Assembly (NCBI GenBank): GCA_033297075.1
Contig: MU858066.1
Location: 248,001-312,000, forward strand
Source: Rhypophila decipiens
Taxonomy: Eukaryota; Ascomycota; Sordariomycetes; Sordariales; Naviculisporaceae
Direction: 5' to 3'
DNA length: 64,000 nt
Positions 34,004 to 45,054 of this stretch are shown in pieces (within the stretch, counting starts at the first letter, position 1; each line of letters begins with the position of its first letter). The notes under the pieces were generated by a model. It did not search any database. It saw only the letters and a list, made by a program, of their open reading frames with translations, and was not told where the DNA came from. A program made the translations under genes and the position numbers.

Positions 34004-36352
34004 ATGCCTGGCGCAGTCGAGATCATCGACTACTCCCCCCACCATCCCGATCCCGCTCCTCTGGTCTCAACAGCGTCCAACCTCATCCTCATCGACAACT
34101 ATGATTCCTTCACCTGGAACGTCTACCAGTACCTCGTGCTCGAGGGGGCCAAAGTGACGGTCTTCCGGAACGACAAGATCACGATTGAGGAGCTGGTGGC
34201 CCAGAAGCCGACGCAATTGGTCATAAGTCCTGGCCCAGGTCATCCCACCACCGACTCCGGAGTGAGCCGAGATGCCATCAAGCACTTTGCTGGGAAAATC
34301 CCCATCTTTGGTGTTTGCATGGGACAGTGAGTCTTTGTCACATCAATTGTGCTCATGATGGTGCGAATAGCTGATTTTACCCAATCAACAAAAAGACAAT
34401 GCATTTTCGACGTGTATGGCGGCGATGTCAGCTTTGCGGGTGAGATTCTCCATGGCAAGACGTCCCCTTTGAAACATGATGCAAAGGGTGTGTACGCTGG
34501 CCTGTCGCAGGATCTGCCCGTGACAAGATATCACTCGCTTGCCGGAACACACATCACTCTGCCAGAATGCCTCGAAGTCACTTCCTGGATCGCCAACGAC
34601 GACGGGTCCAAGGGTGTCATCATGGGAGTTCGCCACAAGGAGTACACGGTCGAGGGTGTCCAGTTCCATCCCGAGAGTATCCTGTCCGCCGAGGGGCGTG
34701 GTATGCTCAAGAATTTCCTCCGAATGCAGGGCGGTACCTGGGCCGAGAATGAGCGTCTTCAGCAGGCTGCCAAAGCGAAGTCGGAAGCCCCTGCCAAGCC
34801 CAAGGGCAAGAACAACATTCTGCAGCAAATCTATGACCACCGCAGAGTAGCCGTGGCCGCCCAGAAGTTGATCCCGTCTCAGAGGCCATCTGACCTGCAA
34901 GCCGCCTATGATCTCAACCTCGCACCACCACAGATCTCATTCGTCGACCGGCTGCGGCAGTCTCCTTTTGATGTGGCTCTGGCAGCAGAAATCAAGCGAG
35001 GGTCCCCGTCCAAGGGAATCTTTGCCCTCGACATCGACGCGCCCTCCCAGGCCCACAAGTACGCGCTTGCAGGTGCCAGCATCATCTCGGTCTTGACCGA
35101 GCCCGAGTGGTTCAAGGGTAACATTGAGGATCTCCGCGCAGTGCGACAGGTCCTTAACGGTGTCGTGAACCGACCGGCCGTCCTCCGCAAGGAGTTCATC
35201 TTTGAGGAATACCAGATTCTAGAGGCGAGGCTAGCTGGTGCCGACACGGTCCTCTTGATCGTCAAGATGCTGGAAACAGACGTTTTGGAGAGACTCTACA
35301 AGTATTCCCTGTCCTTGGGCATGGAGCCCCTGGTCGAAGTCCAGAATGCTGATGAGATGACGATTGCCATCAAACTCGGAGCAAAGGTCATTGGCGTCAA
35401 TAACCGAAACCTCGAGAATTTCGAAGTCGACCTGGGCACGACGGGCCGCCTCCGCAGCATGGTACCAAAAGAGACGTTCCTGCTGGCGCTCAGCGGTATC
35501 AACTCGCACCAGGATGTGCTGGATTGCAAGAAAGATGGTGTGAACGGCGTGCTGGTTGGGGAAGCCATCATGAGGGCGCCAGATGCCTCTCAGTTCATCA
35601 GCCAGCTCTGCGCTGGTGAGGCGACCCCTGCCTCCAGATCTTCATCCAAGCCTCTGCTCGTAAAAATATGTGGTACCCGAAGCGCCGAAGCCGCAACTGA
35701 GGCCATCAAAGCTGGGGCTGACATTGTCGGAATCATCCTTGTCCCGGGGACTAAACGTTGCGTCTCGGATGAGACCGCCTTGGCAATCTCCAAAGCCGTT
35801 CATGGTTTTGAGAAGCCTGGCGTCTCGGAGCCTGTCGAGGCGTCCAAGAATGCCACCGACTTCTTCACACTGTCTGGCGAAATCCTCCGGAAACAGCGCC
35901 CAATCTTGGTTGGAGTCTTTATGAATCAGCCCCTGGAGGAGGTTCTGCAGAAACAGAGACTGTATAACTTGGATGCTGTCCAACTTCACGGTGAGGAGCC
36001 TCTTGAGTGGGCATCGTTGATCCCCGTCCCAGTCATCAGGAAATTCAAGCCGGGTCAGATCGGGATTGGCGTCCGCGGATATCACGCTCTGCCTCTCTTG
36101 GACTCGGGCGGCGGCTCTGGACAGCTCCTTGACGCCGACGCTGTCACAGCTACCATGGTTAAGGACCACAATCTCTCTGTATTGCTCGCCGGTGGCCTCA
36201 CACCGGACAACGTTGCCGAGTCTGTGGCCGCCCTCGGTTCTCTCGCTGGGCAGGTTGTTGGGGTGGATGTTAGTAGCGGGGTTGAGGTTGATGGGAAGCA
36301 GAGTCTGGAGAAGATTCGTGAATTTGTCCGCGCCGCCAAGGCGATTAGATAG
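34004..36352 (+). CDS. trpC: Trifunctional tryptophan synthesis protein TrpC (GATase-IGPS-PRAI)
   Basis: Two exons (34004-34326 and 34396-36352) give 759 aa, matching the about 760-aa fungal TrpC/TRP-1. Residues 1-205 are the glutamine amidotransferase subunit of anthranilate synthase, with '[13 protein letters not shown]', the nucleophile in 'GVCMGQ' (C105) and 'QFHPES' (H199, E201). Indole-3-glycerol-phosphate synthase follows (about 255-505; '[10 protein letters not shown]', '[13 protein letters not shown]'). Phosphoribosylanthranilate isomerase is last (about 525-759; 'VKICGTR', 'QLHGEE', '[11 protein letters not shown]'). The first domain works with TrpE (elsewhere) to make anthranilate; the other two catalyse the later PRA isomerisation and ring closure. 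The single intron sits directly after the catalytic CMG. A Gcn4/CPC1-type site lies upstream. The domain order is the standard Pezizomycotina fusion. Confidence 0.97.
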
Positions 36353-37184
36353 ACGGCTGCTCTTTGCCGACATTTCCAATCAGTTGTGATCTTGTTAATA
36401 CCGGCCAGGATTGTTCCCCATGTGCTTACATGTTTGATCTGGAAGGCGTGTTCCTCTGACTTTTACTTGGCGAGCGAACGCAGCGCCTGCCTCGGGACTG
36501 TGGAAGGCGTCTTGCAACCTCTGCTTCACCCTCCCGTGGCCTTCACCACTGACCTCCTCTCTTCCTCTTCCTTATCTCACTCACGCCGAGACCGGCGTGT
36601 TTAACTTGCCTTGAGCTCCTCGGACGAGAGCTTTCTTCTTCCACTTACACGCCTGTCCTCCTCCACTTACACACCTTTGCTATGCCACTTACAGGCCTTC
36701 GATCTTCCACTTACACGCATACATTCATCCATTCACACGCGTATCAGTCGAGGACACAAGGCCTCTTTTCAATTACCCTCATCTCTTTTTCTCTGCTCCT
36801 CTGCGACCAGTTACTACCCTCTTATTACTGGTCAATAGAGCCGTATTCTGTCCCAATTGACAGGCAGTCGTCGCCGGCTCGACCGCCCTCATCCAGCCAC
36901 CAATCTCTCCCCCCATTCCTGCAACTTTGCTCGACCTCGACTGACCTCTCACCAATCTTGCTCTTTCAGCTTGGTCATACAACTGAAGCCATCTCGACTA
37001 CTAGACCAGGTCTTGGGTTTATTTTTCATTTTCAACGCTCGATCTCAATCTCGATTCTACATTTACATCTTCACTTCTATTTCTGCCGACCATCTTCTCA
37101 TATTTACCTATTAGGCCATCATATTCTCTTTTTATTCTCTTCTTGGGATCTTCATATTCCCGTGGCCACCAGTAATTGACCAAC
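36353..37184. promoter_or_regulatory. trpC 3' region and BRCT-gene promoter
   Basis: 832 bp. The right half is strongly pyrimidine-rich on the plus strand, as often seen in fungal 5' leaders. Four copies of a CCACTTACA(C/G) motif lie at about 36640-36715, spaced roughly 25 bp apart. No gene is supported. Confidence 0.5.
36640..36715 (+). repeat. Four spaced CCACTTACA(C/G) motifs
   Basis: The strings ttccacttacacgc, tccacttacacacc, gccacttacaggcc and ttccacttacacgc occur in a row with 12-16 bp spacers. They lie about 480-540 bp upstream of the BRCT-gene start. They may be diverged tandem repeats or clustered protein sites. Confidence 0.6.
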
Positions 37185-38741
37185 ATGGGCCCCAGAAAAG
37201 GACCCAGGCCGGAGGTCAACCCCAGGCCAATCTTTCAGGGTTTAGTCATTGCCGTCACAGGTTTCAAAGGTGGCAAGTGGAACGAAACGAACATGTCCAG
37301 ATGGATCTCCCTCCGGAAAGGGCGGCTCAGTTCCCAGATGGACGCCTCCGTCACGCACTTGGTCTGTTCAGAGGAGGATGTCAAGCAGAAACATCCAAAG
37401 GGTAAGTCATGGTTCTTGTGTAGGAGATGCAACAATGATCCTAACAAAACCAGTCCGGGAGGCCCAGAAACGGGGCATCAAAAACTGCAAGCTCGTCACG
37501 CTCGACTGGCTCGAGGACTCCATGCATGCCAAACGCGTCCTTCCTGAGGGGGACTTTTCGCCGCAAAAGGCCCTGCTCAAGGCAAAGAAGATTGAGGCCC
37601 GAAAGAAGCAGGTCGAGAAGGGGTTTGAACAGGCTGTCAAGACTGTTAACACGAGTAAGTTCTCCACCAGTACACAACATACTTGGCTGGGGTTTGCTAA
37701 TGATATATGGGAGCAGACTTGTACCATCACTACCAGGATCATACGTACTTTACGTACGTGGTTACGCTAAGAAGGGATCACGTCACTCCCGGAGAGAGAT
37801 ATGTCCTCTTTGTAAGTCCCCTTGATCCTAACAAGCACTGCCAACCCATGTACTAACCCTACAATACTAAAATCAAGCTCGAGGAGTCCAACAACTCCAA
37901 ACCACACCTCTACTGGTTTTTCGCCAAATACTATAAGAATAAAGGCAATACATACGCACATGTGTACAGACCCAGCTTTACTTCCGGCTTGTTCCAGAGG
38001 GAGTTCGACCATTTTAAGCATTTCTTCAAGACCAAGACCGGCATTGACTGGGACGATAGGCTGATCAAGGAGGGAATGGCCCCCGCGGATAAGAAGTTCT
38101 TTCACTATACCTCACCTGTAAGTCCCCCAATTTATCTTTTTCAAGTCTTGGCCCTTTTTGCTTGTCGTTTTGTTCTCGGCTGTGTCTGTTTGTGTTTGTG
38201 TGAACCAACCCAGATACAATGCAGACCCCCTCGGAGGCGCACGCTTCTGGGCCTGAGGCGAGATATATCGCTTCGGAAGCAGACGCGCAACGGGAAGAGG
38301 ATAGTACTGCTGCGTCTGCGAGCAATCTTATCGCAGTCGAAGCAAAGCCAAGACCACAACCAGAGCCTCCGATTCCCAAAAAGAAAATAAAGTTGATATT
38401 GCCAAAACCAAAACCGAAACCGGTACTCCTGCTGACCACATCCAACACCCCCCAAAAAGACCGGAGGCAAGCCAGTGGGCTGGGTACCTCCCGGAAACGA
38501 GAAGCCGGACCCTCCTCCCCCCCTTCCCAATCCAAGCTTCCTCAATCTCGACGACCTCGATCTCCAACAGCCATCATCAATCCCAGAGGACGCGGCGGCA
38601 AGCGACAGTCAGCAGCAACACGAGGAGGAGGACCAGCAACCCCCAACGATCGAAATGTTGGAAAACCACGACCAGCTCCACAACACGATGGAGACAGAGG
38701 CCGAGGAGATGGAAGCAGCCGAGGGAGGGGGGAGGAGATGA
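37185..38741 (+). CDS. BRCT plus WGR-like domain protein (3' end uncertain)
   Basis: Exons 37185-37401, 37454-37654, 37717-37811 and 37878-38117 are clear, each in phase. They code a BRCT domain (about 18-110; 'GLVIAVTGFKGGKW', 'VTHLVCSEEDV', 'VTLDWLEDSM') and a WGR-like domain as found in PARPs (about 145-255; 'PHLYWFFAKYYKNKG', 'FDHFKHFFKTKTGIDWDDRL'). The last exon is ambiguous. Acceptor 38459 continues 'TSP-TGGKPVGW' to a stop at 38741 (344 aa), which I prefer because it completes the WGR region. Acceptor 38224, also phase 0, opens a different frame to 38956 (494 aa) ending in 'VVIDLTLEEE', a SUMO-interaction-like motif. A third frame to 39204 has a CXXC...CXXC zinc-ribbon-like end. BRCT and WGR suggest a DNA-damage or poly-ADP-ribose-related nuclear role, without a catalytic domain visible. 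Confidence 0.75.
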
Positions 38742-39204
38742 GCTCAAGTACGATCACGACAACCACCTCGTTAGAGTTCAGTCCCAGCGGGATGGGCAAG
38801 AGATGCGCAGATGGCGGTTATTTGCGACACACCTCCTCCGACGACGGCGAGAACAACGGGGCGGATCCTGCGGCTGCGGAGGCGGTGGTGGTGGAGAATC
38901 CAGGGGAACAGGTGGTAGAGCAGGTGGTGATAGACCTCACTCTGGAGGAGGAGTAGGCGATTTGGACGACGACGACGACGACGATGAGCTCTTGGATACC
39001 CCTTTCAAGCAGCGTGCAGCAGCACCAATACTCCTGCCTGGCCAGGTGGGAAATTGTGCCGCCTGCGGGAAACATTTCACTGTCTCTCCGTTTTCTCGCA
39101 ACTCGCCTGATGGAGGCTTGCTCTGCACCCTATGCGGCAAGGAGCTTGCCAAAGAGCGGTGGTCAGAAGAAGCTGTGGCGACTGGTTCGAGGACGAAGGA
39201 GTAA
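38742..39204 (+). other. Coding-like sequence beyond the BRCT-gene stop, frame unresolved
   Basis: Protein-like segments alternate between frames here. 'DELKYDHDNHLVRVQSQ' (about 38737-38790) lies in one frame, 'VVEQVVIDLTLEEE' to 38956 in a second. Then 'DDDDDDDELLDTPFKQ' and 'GNCAACGKHF...LLCTLCGKELAKE' run to a TAA at 39202-39204 in the first frame again. The last piece has two CXXC pairs, likely a zinc-binding module. A run of six G at about 38726-38731 and six C followed by five A at 38448-38458 mark two of the frame changes. It could be missed introns, indels in the sequence, or real frame breaks. Confidence 0.45.
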
Positions 39205-40609
39205 AGAAAGGTGGTGGAATTGGAACGCGGAGGGCAGGGCATGGAGGAGAATTTTCTGGGGGCATTTAAGGATGGGAATGGAATCTGGGCCTGATTTGAT
39301 CGTTATTTGGGGTGTTTCGGTGGGATTTTTATATGCACTCATTTCTTTTATTTTTACGACTGTCTCGTTTCTTATTTATGCGTTGGTTTCGTTTATTTAT
39401 CTGGTATTTTTCTGGTATTTTTTCTGATACACATATGGGTTCATTGTTTGGAGTTGGGGCGTCAAGATGGACATGACATGACTTTGGAGGACAAATTCGA
39501 GGCGTGTTTGCGTTGCTCTATGGACGTAATTCATCATTTACCGTTTGCTTTTTATTTCTAGATGCGTTGATTTACTCCTTTTACAAGCTGTTAATTTCAT
39601 GAAAGTCCCAAACTGTGTGATGCTTTATGGTTTGATTGTGAATTTCTTTTGGGGTGTCTTTTTTGTCTCTTTCATCTTGCTTGACCAGCTGTGTATATGG
39701 AAAACCAAGTATTGTAACAATGTCAACAGGTCAACTTCGGACAGGTCAGGTATATGTTCAACTTCTAGACTGCCTTTGACCCTAAAGTAATGCCCTCTCA
39801 GGTTCACTTGCCGCGAGCGGTTCCGTGGATAAGGTAGCTTGGTGACTGACCGACACGAGGAAGGACTTGTAGTCACTGGAACAGGGCTACCTTTTTGAAC
39901 TTGCCCAAGTTAAGCTCATACGTTAACGTCATGTCATCCACATCGCGTCCAGATTGTACCACCGTACTCTGCCGCTACTTGCCCACCTCCGTACCGGCCG
40001 GTGTAAATGCGGGCATCCGATGTCGGGTTCATACCGTGACTCCCTGACCAGCCGGTCTTCCTTCTGCGTACTTGCTCCTTCCCTCCGGCACACAGTCGGG
40101 ACCGGTCTAGGACCGCCCTGGAAAGTCAAAACTTCGGGTCGTTCTCCTCGGACGGTTCCGGGCAAGTAATGATTCATGATTACCTATGTACCCGTATGAT
40201 CCACCCATCCTTTGCCCCTTTCCAACTTCCAACAGACAAAAATACCGAGACCTTTTTGGTCAATATTCCACACACAGCTGTGTACCCAGTAGCTGCTGCT
40301 AGCACCTGAGTTTGAGTTCCTATCATTCTACCGTTGAATGGATGCTCGTAGTCACCCTTTGACTCACACTTCTCATGCTTGACCGTGTCATAAATCTTCC
40401 CAAGAGATCTATCTGCCTTCCGGTTCCCGACAGGAATGAGAACATCCACACATGCTTAACGCCCGCTATCCGTAACATGACCCGACAGTGGTGGTGATTA
40501 AAAAAAACTTGGACAATAGACCATATCAGAGAGTCCATAGCATGGTAAATATGTCGACACGTCCTCTCTATCCTCTGCTCACGGGCTCAAGACTTTTCAG
40601 TCCCATCAA
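39205..40609. other. Convergent intergenic region
   Basis: 1.4 kb between the BRCT gene's end and the stop of the small minus-strand gene. Left part is T-rich; the middle (39945-40170) is GC-richer with several 'ccggtc/accgg' strings. No gene, tRNA or repeat I can support. Confidence 0.5.
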
Positions 40610-41124
40610 TCAGTAAAAAACGTCGAGGCTGTCCACCAGAACCTTGGCCTTGCTCTTGATGCCCTCCCCCCAATCACCAAAATTATAGGGTGCCTCACCA
40701 TTGACCATCTGATCGAGCGTGAGAGACCGTACTAAGATATCCAGCATGTGTTGCTGGACCTTTTGCGGACTTGGGTTGGCTATTTCATTTATTTCATTCA
40801 TCAACATCAGTTGAACCCAGTACACTTATTTACTTATAAGGTAGAGAAGGCAGTCAGTCACAATCACATACCACTAAACTCATAATTCTTAATCTGCTGC
40901 GGGTACCGCACCGGCCGTCCGGCCTCGATATTGTCCATCTCGGAAAGGATGTACTTGGTGCGCATGGCAAAGTCCAAGATGTACGAGAGGCGCAGGTGTC
41001 GTCGGCCTTGACTCACTTCGGCTTGCAGCTGGGGATGGCTCTGGACGGCGCCGATGAAGGCATCCAGGGCGGCGGATATCCCGCTGCGGAACTCGGCGTG
41101 TGAGAGGACGATACCGCCGGGCAT
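40610..41124 (-). CDS. Small uncharacterised protein
   Basis: Two exons (40872-41124 and 40610-40779) joined across a 92-nt phase-1 intron give 140 aa. The start is the first ATG in frame (MPGGIVLSHAEFRSGIS), with a stop codon further upstream. The peptide is amphipathic and largely helical: 'AALDAFIGAVQSHPQLQAEV', 'LRLSYILDFAMRTKYILSEM', then after the junction 'QKVQQHMLDILVRSLTLDQM'. No signal peptide, membrane segment or zinc motif. The composition and the clean splice argue that it is real. I do not recognise a family. The last exon ends 'SKAKVLVDSLDVFY'. Neighbours give no clue to function. Confidence 0.6.
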
Positions 41125-43381
41125 TCTGTCCTTTGGTTCGAATTTTGTGATTCTGGCTCTGGTTCCGGTTGACACTGGTGCCGTTCTTTGGGAGATTTAT
41201 GTACTTCTCTGAATGGCCCCTCGCTCTCCCACTCAGTGATGGTTCATTGGGGGCAACCGGTTGGATTCTTTGTTGTTTGTCATTCAACATACGGACGTAT
41301 ATATGCTGTAGTTGAGATGACTCGGAAGAGAGGAAGGCGTATCAGGTGCAATCAAACTACCGAAGGTAGTGTGTGCCATCAAGCGCCGCTTATTCCGCAC
41401 AACAACGGCAACTTCGGTCAAGACCGGGCCGGTCACTTCAGTTAGGACCGGATGGTGTGTCGTGTAGTCTAGAAGAACGTTAACATCCCCCGGTAAGACC
41501 ACTGCACTATTCTGTTAGTGGCCTGCTCCGGTTTCCAGTACATACCGTGGCTGGGCTGGAGACTATGGCGAACCACCTACGGAGTGCTATAATAGGCAAT
41601 CCGTGAGGTGGTTTGGACACCGGAATAAGCCACATCGTGTCTATACACGTGGATTGTTGATATATCGGACCATCCATGGGGAAAAGCATTCTATGTAAAA
41701 TTCCCATAATGGTTGCGGGGCAGGTGATGGCTTTGGATGGAAAACAGAAAATACACTCATCCCACAAATAATTGGCGCTGACTGTGGTGACGCATGACCG
41801 CTGCATGCCATTTTATTGTGGAGGCTACTCTGCGGGGCAAGTTCACATCGGCGATCCGCTGTACCGTTGTTGGAAACGTTGATCTTGAACACCGTCACCG
41901 TGACGCTGGGCTTCGCGTTCCCATTTAGGCATAGACCGGTCGGATGGCTCGCAGTCCCGCAGCGGGAAATGTTCTGCATCTCTCGAGTCCCTGACTTTGC
42001 CTTCCCTAGAGTCACGTATGGTGGAACAAGATATGGGAATTTAAAGCTTCTAGGCTCGACTTTGAGAAATAAACATCGGTGGCACCAAGAACGGTCAACC
42101 GTTCCTGCCTTTGGGCTCTGCCCAAGGATTACCGGACTGAATCTTCTCCAGGTCGCTGGTCAAGAGGAGGGGAAAAAAGGGGCGCTCAGCGTTAGAACGG
42201 GTGAACAGTCAGGACGGTGTACCTATCGGTTCCTCCTTCCCGCTCTTTGTTATTCGTCGCCTTTTATTTATATGGAGACAAAAGCAGGCTGTGAAAAGCT
42301 TCTCCAAAGGGGAGATCTCGATTTGAGTGATGCATCGAAGGAGCTTCAACATCGGGCTGCCTTAATGCATCGCTACTTTCTATTTCGGGAAAGAACACGC
42401 CCAGACGCCCATATTCCCACACACTCGCTCTGTTTCCACGTAGAGTTGATATGGGAAAATGAATCGGATACTGAAAAGCAGTGGCACTTATAGACGGTAG
42501 GTATTCTCAGGATCACTCGTCATACCTAGAAGCCCGACTCCGTCAACCCGGTCTCCAAGGTTGATTCTCGAACCCCAAGACATTTCGAGAGTGGCACCGG
42601 CTGTTTCCTTTCTCAGTCAGGAGTCACACAACCAAAAGTCTATGCCATCATAGATATATTTCTTCTTTCAGATGAGACTTGTGGCTATTTGATCCTCTGT
42701 TTTTCTCGTTGATATTATACAATTCTCATTGATATTGGTATTTATTTTCTCGGGTCGCACACGTTGGCTTGGTTTTTTCTCCCCGGTTTTCCCACCTTCC
42801 TCGTCAAAACACCACGCCCACTGTTGTCGGTTTCCCAACAGTCGCAAACGACTTGAATCCGCTCTCATATCCACACTCCAATTGCAGCAGACGTCACTCA
42901 TCTAACCCGCAAACCGTCCCGCGCTCAGGGGGCACCTACCCACCTACAACTACCTACGACTTCCACTTGTTTCTACTCGTCACACTTGAGCAGTTGTTGT
43001 CCTGTTCGATTCTCTACAGCCCTACACCTGAACAGCTGAAAAATACCCACTACGTAGCTCTACGTACGAGTTATCAGTCGCTAGGATCGAAGAAAAGCTG
43101 ATCCATCACGGGGCTCCTTCCACTTTTCATCTGGCCGTCTCACCCCGCCTGACCGGTCAACCTGATCGACGATTTGTTCAACTGAGGAGGAAGGCACGAC
43201 TCTCGCATTCCACCGACTTTACTACATCATCGACCCTGTCCAGTGACCTTCTAGGACCAACAACTCCACCCTTTAAATAGAGCAGATTCATTCTTACTCG
43301 TCCGCCTTGCCTGCGTCCCGGGTTTCTAACAAAGTCACCATCTTCCTAATTGACACCTCTTCTCTCGACTAAACCCCACCC
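41125..43381. other. Promoter-side intergenic region of the RING-LON gene
   Basis: 2.3 kb. Bases from about 42900 to 43381 are CT-rich and probably the long 5' leader of the RING-LON gene. A 225-codon plus-strand open frame (41816-42493) lacks an ATG at its claimed start and has no recognisable motif, so I leave it out. Nothing else supported. Confidence 0.5.
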
Positions 43382-43435
43382 ATGACCCCCCGAGGCGCTC
43401 GACCCTCCCCTCGACGACCATGTCCTCAGCTCTGA
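43382..43435 (+). promoter_or_regulatory. Upstream ORF overlapping the RING-LON start
   Basis: An ATG at 43382 opens 17 codons (MTPRGARPSPRRPCPQL) and stops at TGA 43433-43435, 16 bp inside the main reading frame that starts at 43420. Ribosomes using it cannot reinitiate at the main ATG without backing up, so it may lower translation. It requires the transcript to begin upstream of 43382. Confidence 0.5.
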
Positions 43436-45054
43436 TAAACGAGTCCCCAAGAGAGAAGCAAGAAGCGGCCACCAGCAGAAATGAAGACCCTAGCCAGACA
43501 CACTCTGCAGACCACCACGACTTGTCACCCCAGCAAGTGAGACAGGCGATTCGCCTGATTCAATGCCCCGTCTGCTCGCTGCCAATCCATGAACCGTACA
43601 CACTGCCATGTGGCAGAAGTCTTTGCAAGGCCTGTATTCCATCACCTCGTCCCAGAGTCAATGTCTCGTACCCGTTGGATGCCAGCCGACTGCAAGGATT
43701 CGACTGCCCTTTCCCCGACTGCTCCAAGGACCATGCTGTCGGTGATTGCAACCCGGACGTCTGTCTGGGCAAGATCCTTGATGCCTTCGAGTCAGAGCTC
43801 ATCAAACAGCGAGAAGTTGCCACAAAAGCCAACATTACCAGCCATCTCGCTCTCGACGACGGATGGGGAGCAACTGGTGTGCCCTCCCTCAGAGATACCG
43901 ACACGCCGTCCAGGGAGCTCGCAGGCGGGCTTCTCGTGGCTTCCTTCACCTTGGCCGAGGAAGGCCATCTCAAGCATGGCGACGATGTGGTATTCACGAA
44001 AGAGGTCGATGGCCAACAGACAGCATTCGATAGCCTCGTCCTGGACCGTATTAAGGAAGCAGTCCGCCCAGAGATGGAATGTCAGGTCTGCTACGCCCTC
44101 TTCTACGAACCGATTACGACCTCGTGCGGCCATACTTTCTGCAGATCGTGCTTGCAGCGTGTTCTCGACCACTCAAAGTGCTGTCCCATCTGTCGCCGCG
44201 CCGTCACCATCCAGCCGGTAGTTCATCGCGAAGCCTCCCCAACTAACCAGCTGATCGAGAAGATGATCCTGGCCTTCTGGCCACAACTTCTCGGAGACCG
44301 GAAGCAGACGGTGCTTGCCGAGACTCGCGATAACGGAAATAGTGGCTACGACATCGCAGTCTTTGTCTGCACCTTGTCGTTCCCAGGAATGCCCACCTTC
44401 CTTCACGTCTTCGAGCCAAGATATCGGCTGATGATACGCCGCGCTCTGGAGGGAAACCGGACTTTCGGCATGGTCCTCTATGACGGTCAGGGGTTTAAGG
44501 AACTCGGGACCTTGTTGAGGATCGTCAACTGCGAGTTCTTTCCGGATGGCCGAAGTTTGATCGAGACAGTCGGACTATCCAGATTCCGCATCACCCAGCA
44601 CAGTATTCTGGACGGATACATTGTTGCCAACATCCAAAAGATCAGCGACATCAGCCAGGCGGAGGAAGAAGAGGCCGAGGCTGCCGAGACGTCAAGACAG
44701 CGATCTCCAAGCCTTTCTCGAGACGGATCACCACACTCGGGACATTCGTCCTCCAGTGACAAGCTTCCCATGACCCCGAACCAGCTGGATACCACTCCGA
44801 CGAACGACCTGATGGAGCTTTCCTTGGATTTTGTCCACCGGATGCAAGAACAAAGCGTCAAGTGGCTGACCAGTCGGATCCTGACGATCTATGGCGAATG
44901 CCCCGAGGACCCTGCGACTTTCCCATGGTGGTTTGCCAGCATTCTTCCGCTTAACGATCGGGAGAAGTATCGGCTACTCGGCACTCGAAGCGTCAGGGAG
45001 AGGCTCAAGATCTGCTGTGGGTGGGTTATGGAGTGGGAGAGGAACATGTGGTAA
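43420..45054 (+). CDS. RING-RING-LON-substrate-binding protein (LONRF/CrgA type)
   Basis: 544 aa in one exon as called. RING 1 (about 49-90) has 'CPVCSLPIHEPYTLPCGRSLCKACI' spacing followed by 'CPFPDC'. RING 2 (about 221-260) is a classic C3HC4 ('CQVCYALFYEPITTSCGHTFCRSCL...CCPIC'). An LON N-terminal substrate-binding domain follows (about 310-540; 'VFVCTLSFPGMPTFLHVFEPRYRLM'), with a Ser-rich insert at about 415-455. There is no ATPase or protease part, so it is an E3 ligase-type protein, not a Lon protease. Mucor CrgA, a repressor of carotenoid synthesis, has this layout. The stop TAA overlaps a perfect GTAAGT donor (45051); splicing to 45102 would replace the end by 29 other residues. Confidence 0.88.
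   Translation: MSSALINESPREKQEAATSRNEDPSQTHSADHHDLSPQQVRQAIRLIQCPVCSLPIHEPYTLPCGRSLCKACIPSPRPRVNVSYPLDASRLQGFDCPFPDCSKDHAVGDCNPDVCLGKILDAFESELIKQREVATKANITSHLALDDGWGATGVPSLRDTDTPSRELAGGLLVASFTLAEEGHLKHGDDVVFTKEVDGQQTAFDSLVLDRIKEAVRPEMECQVCYALFYEPITTSCGHTFCRSCLQRVLDHSKCCPICRRAVTIQPVVHREASPTNQLIEKMILAFWPQLLGDRKQTVLAETRDNGNSGYDIAVFVCTLSFPGMPTFLHVFEPRYRLMIRRALEGNRTFGMVLYDGQGFKELGTLLRIVNCEFFPDGRSLIETVGLSRFRITQHSILDGYIVANIQKISDISQAEEEEAEAAETSRQRSPSLSRDGSPHSGHSSSSDKLPMTPNQLDTTPTNDLMELSLDFVHRMQEQSVKWLTSRILTIYGECPEDPATFPWWFASILPLNDREKYRLLGTRSVRERLKICCGWVMEWERNMW

Noticed and set aside
39945..40170. GC-rich patch with repeated ccggtc/accgg strings as a transposon remnant
   Set aside because: No clear terminal repeats, target duplication or second copy in the window.
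41816..42493. 225-codon plus-strand open frame
   Set aside because: Begins at a non-ATG codon and the peptide has no recognisable motif or family features.
42560..42595. tRNA-like T-arm string (ggttcgag on the minus strand)
   Set aside because: No matching acceptor or anticodon stems nearby.
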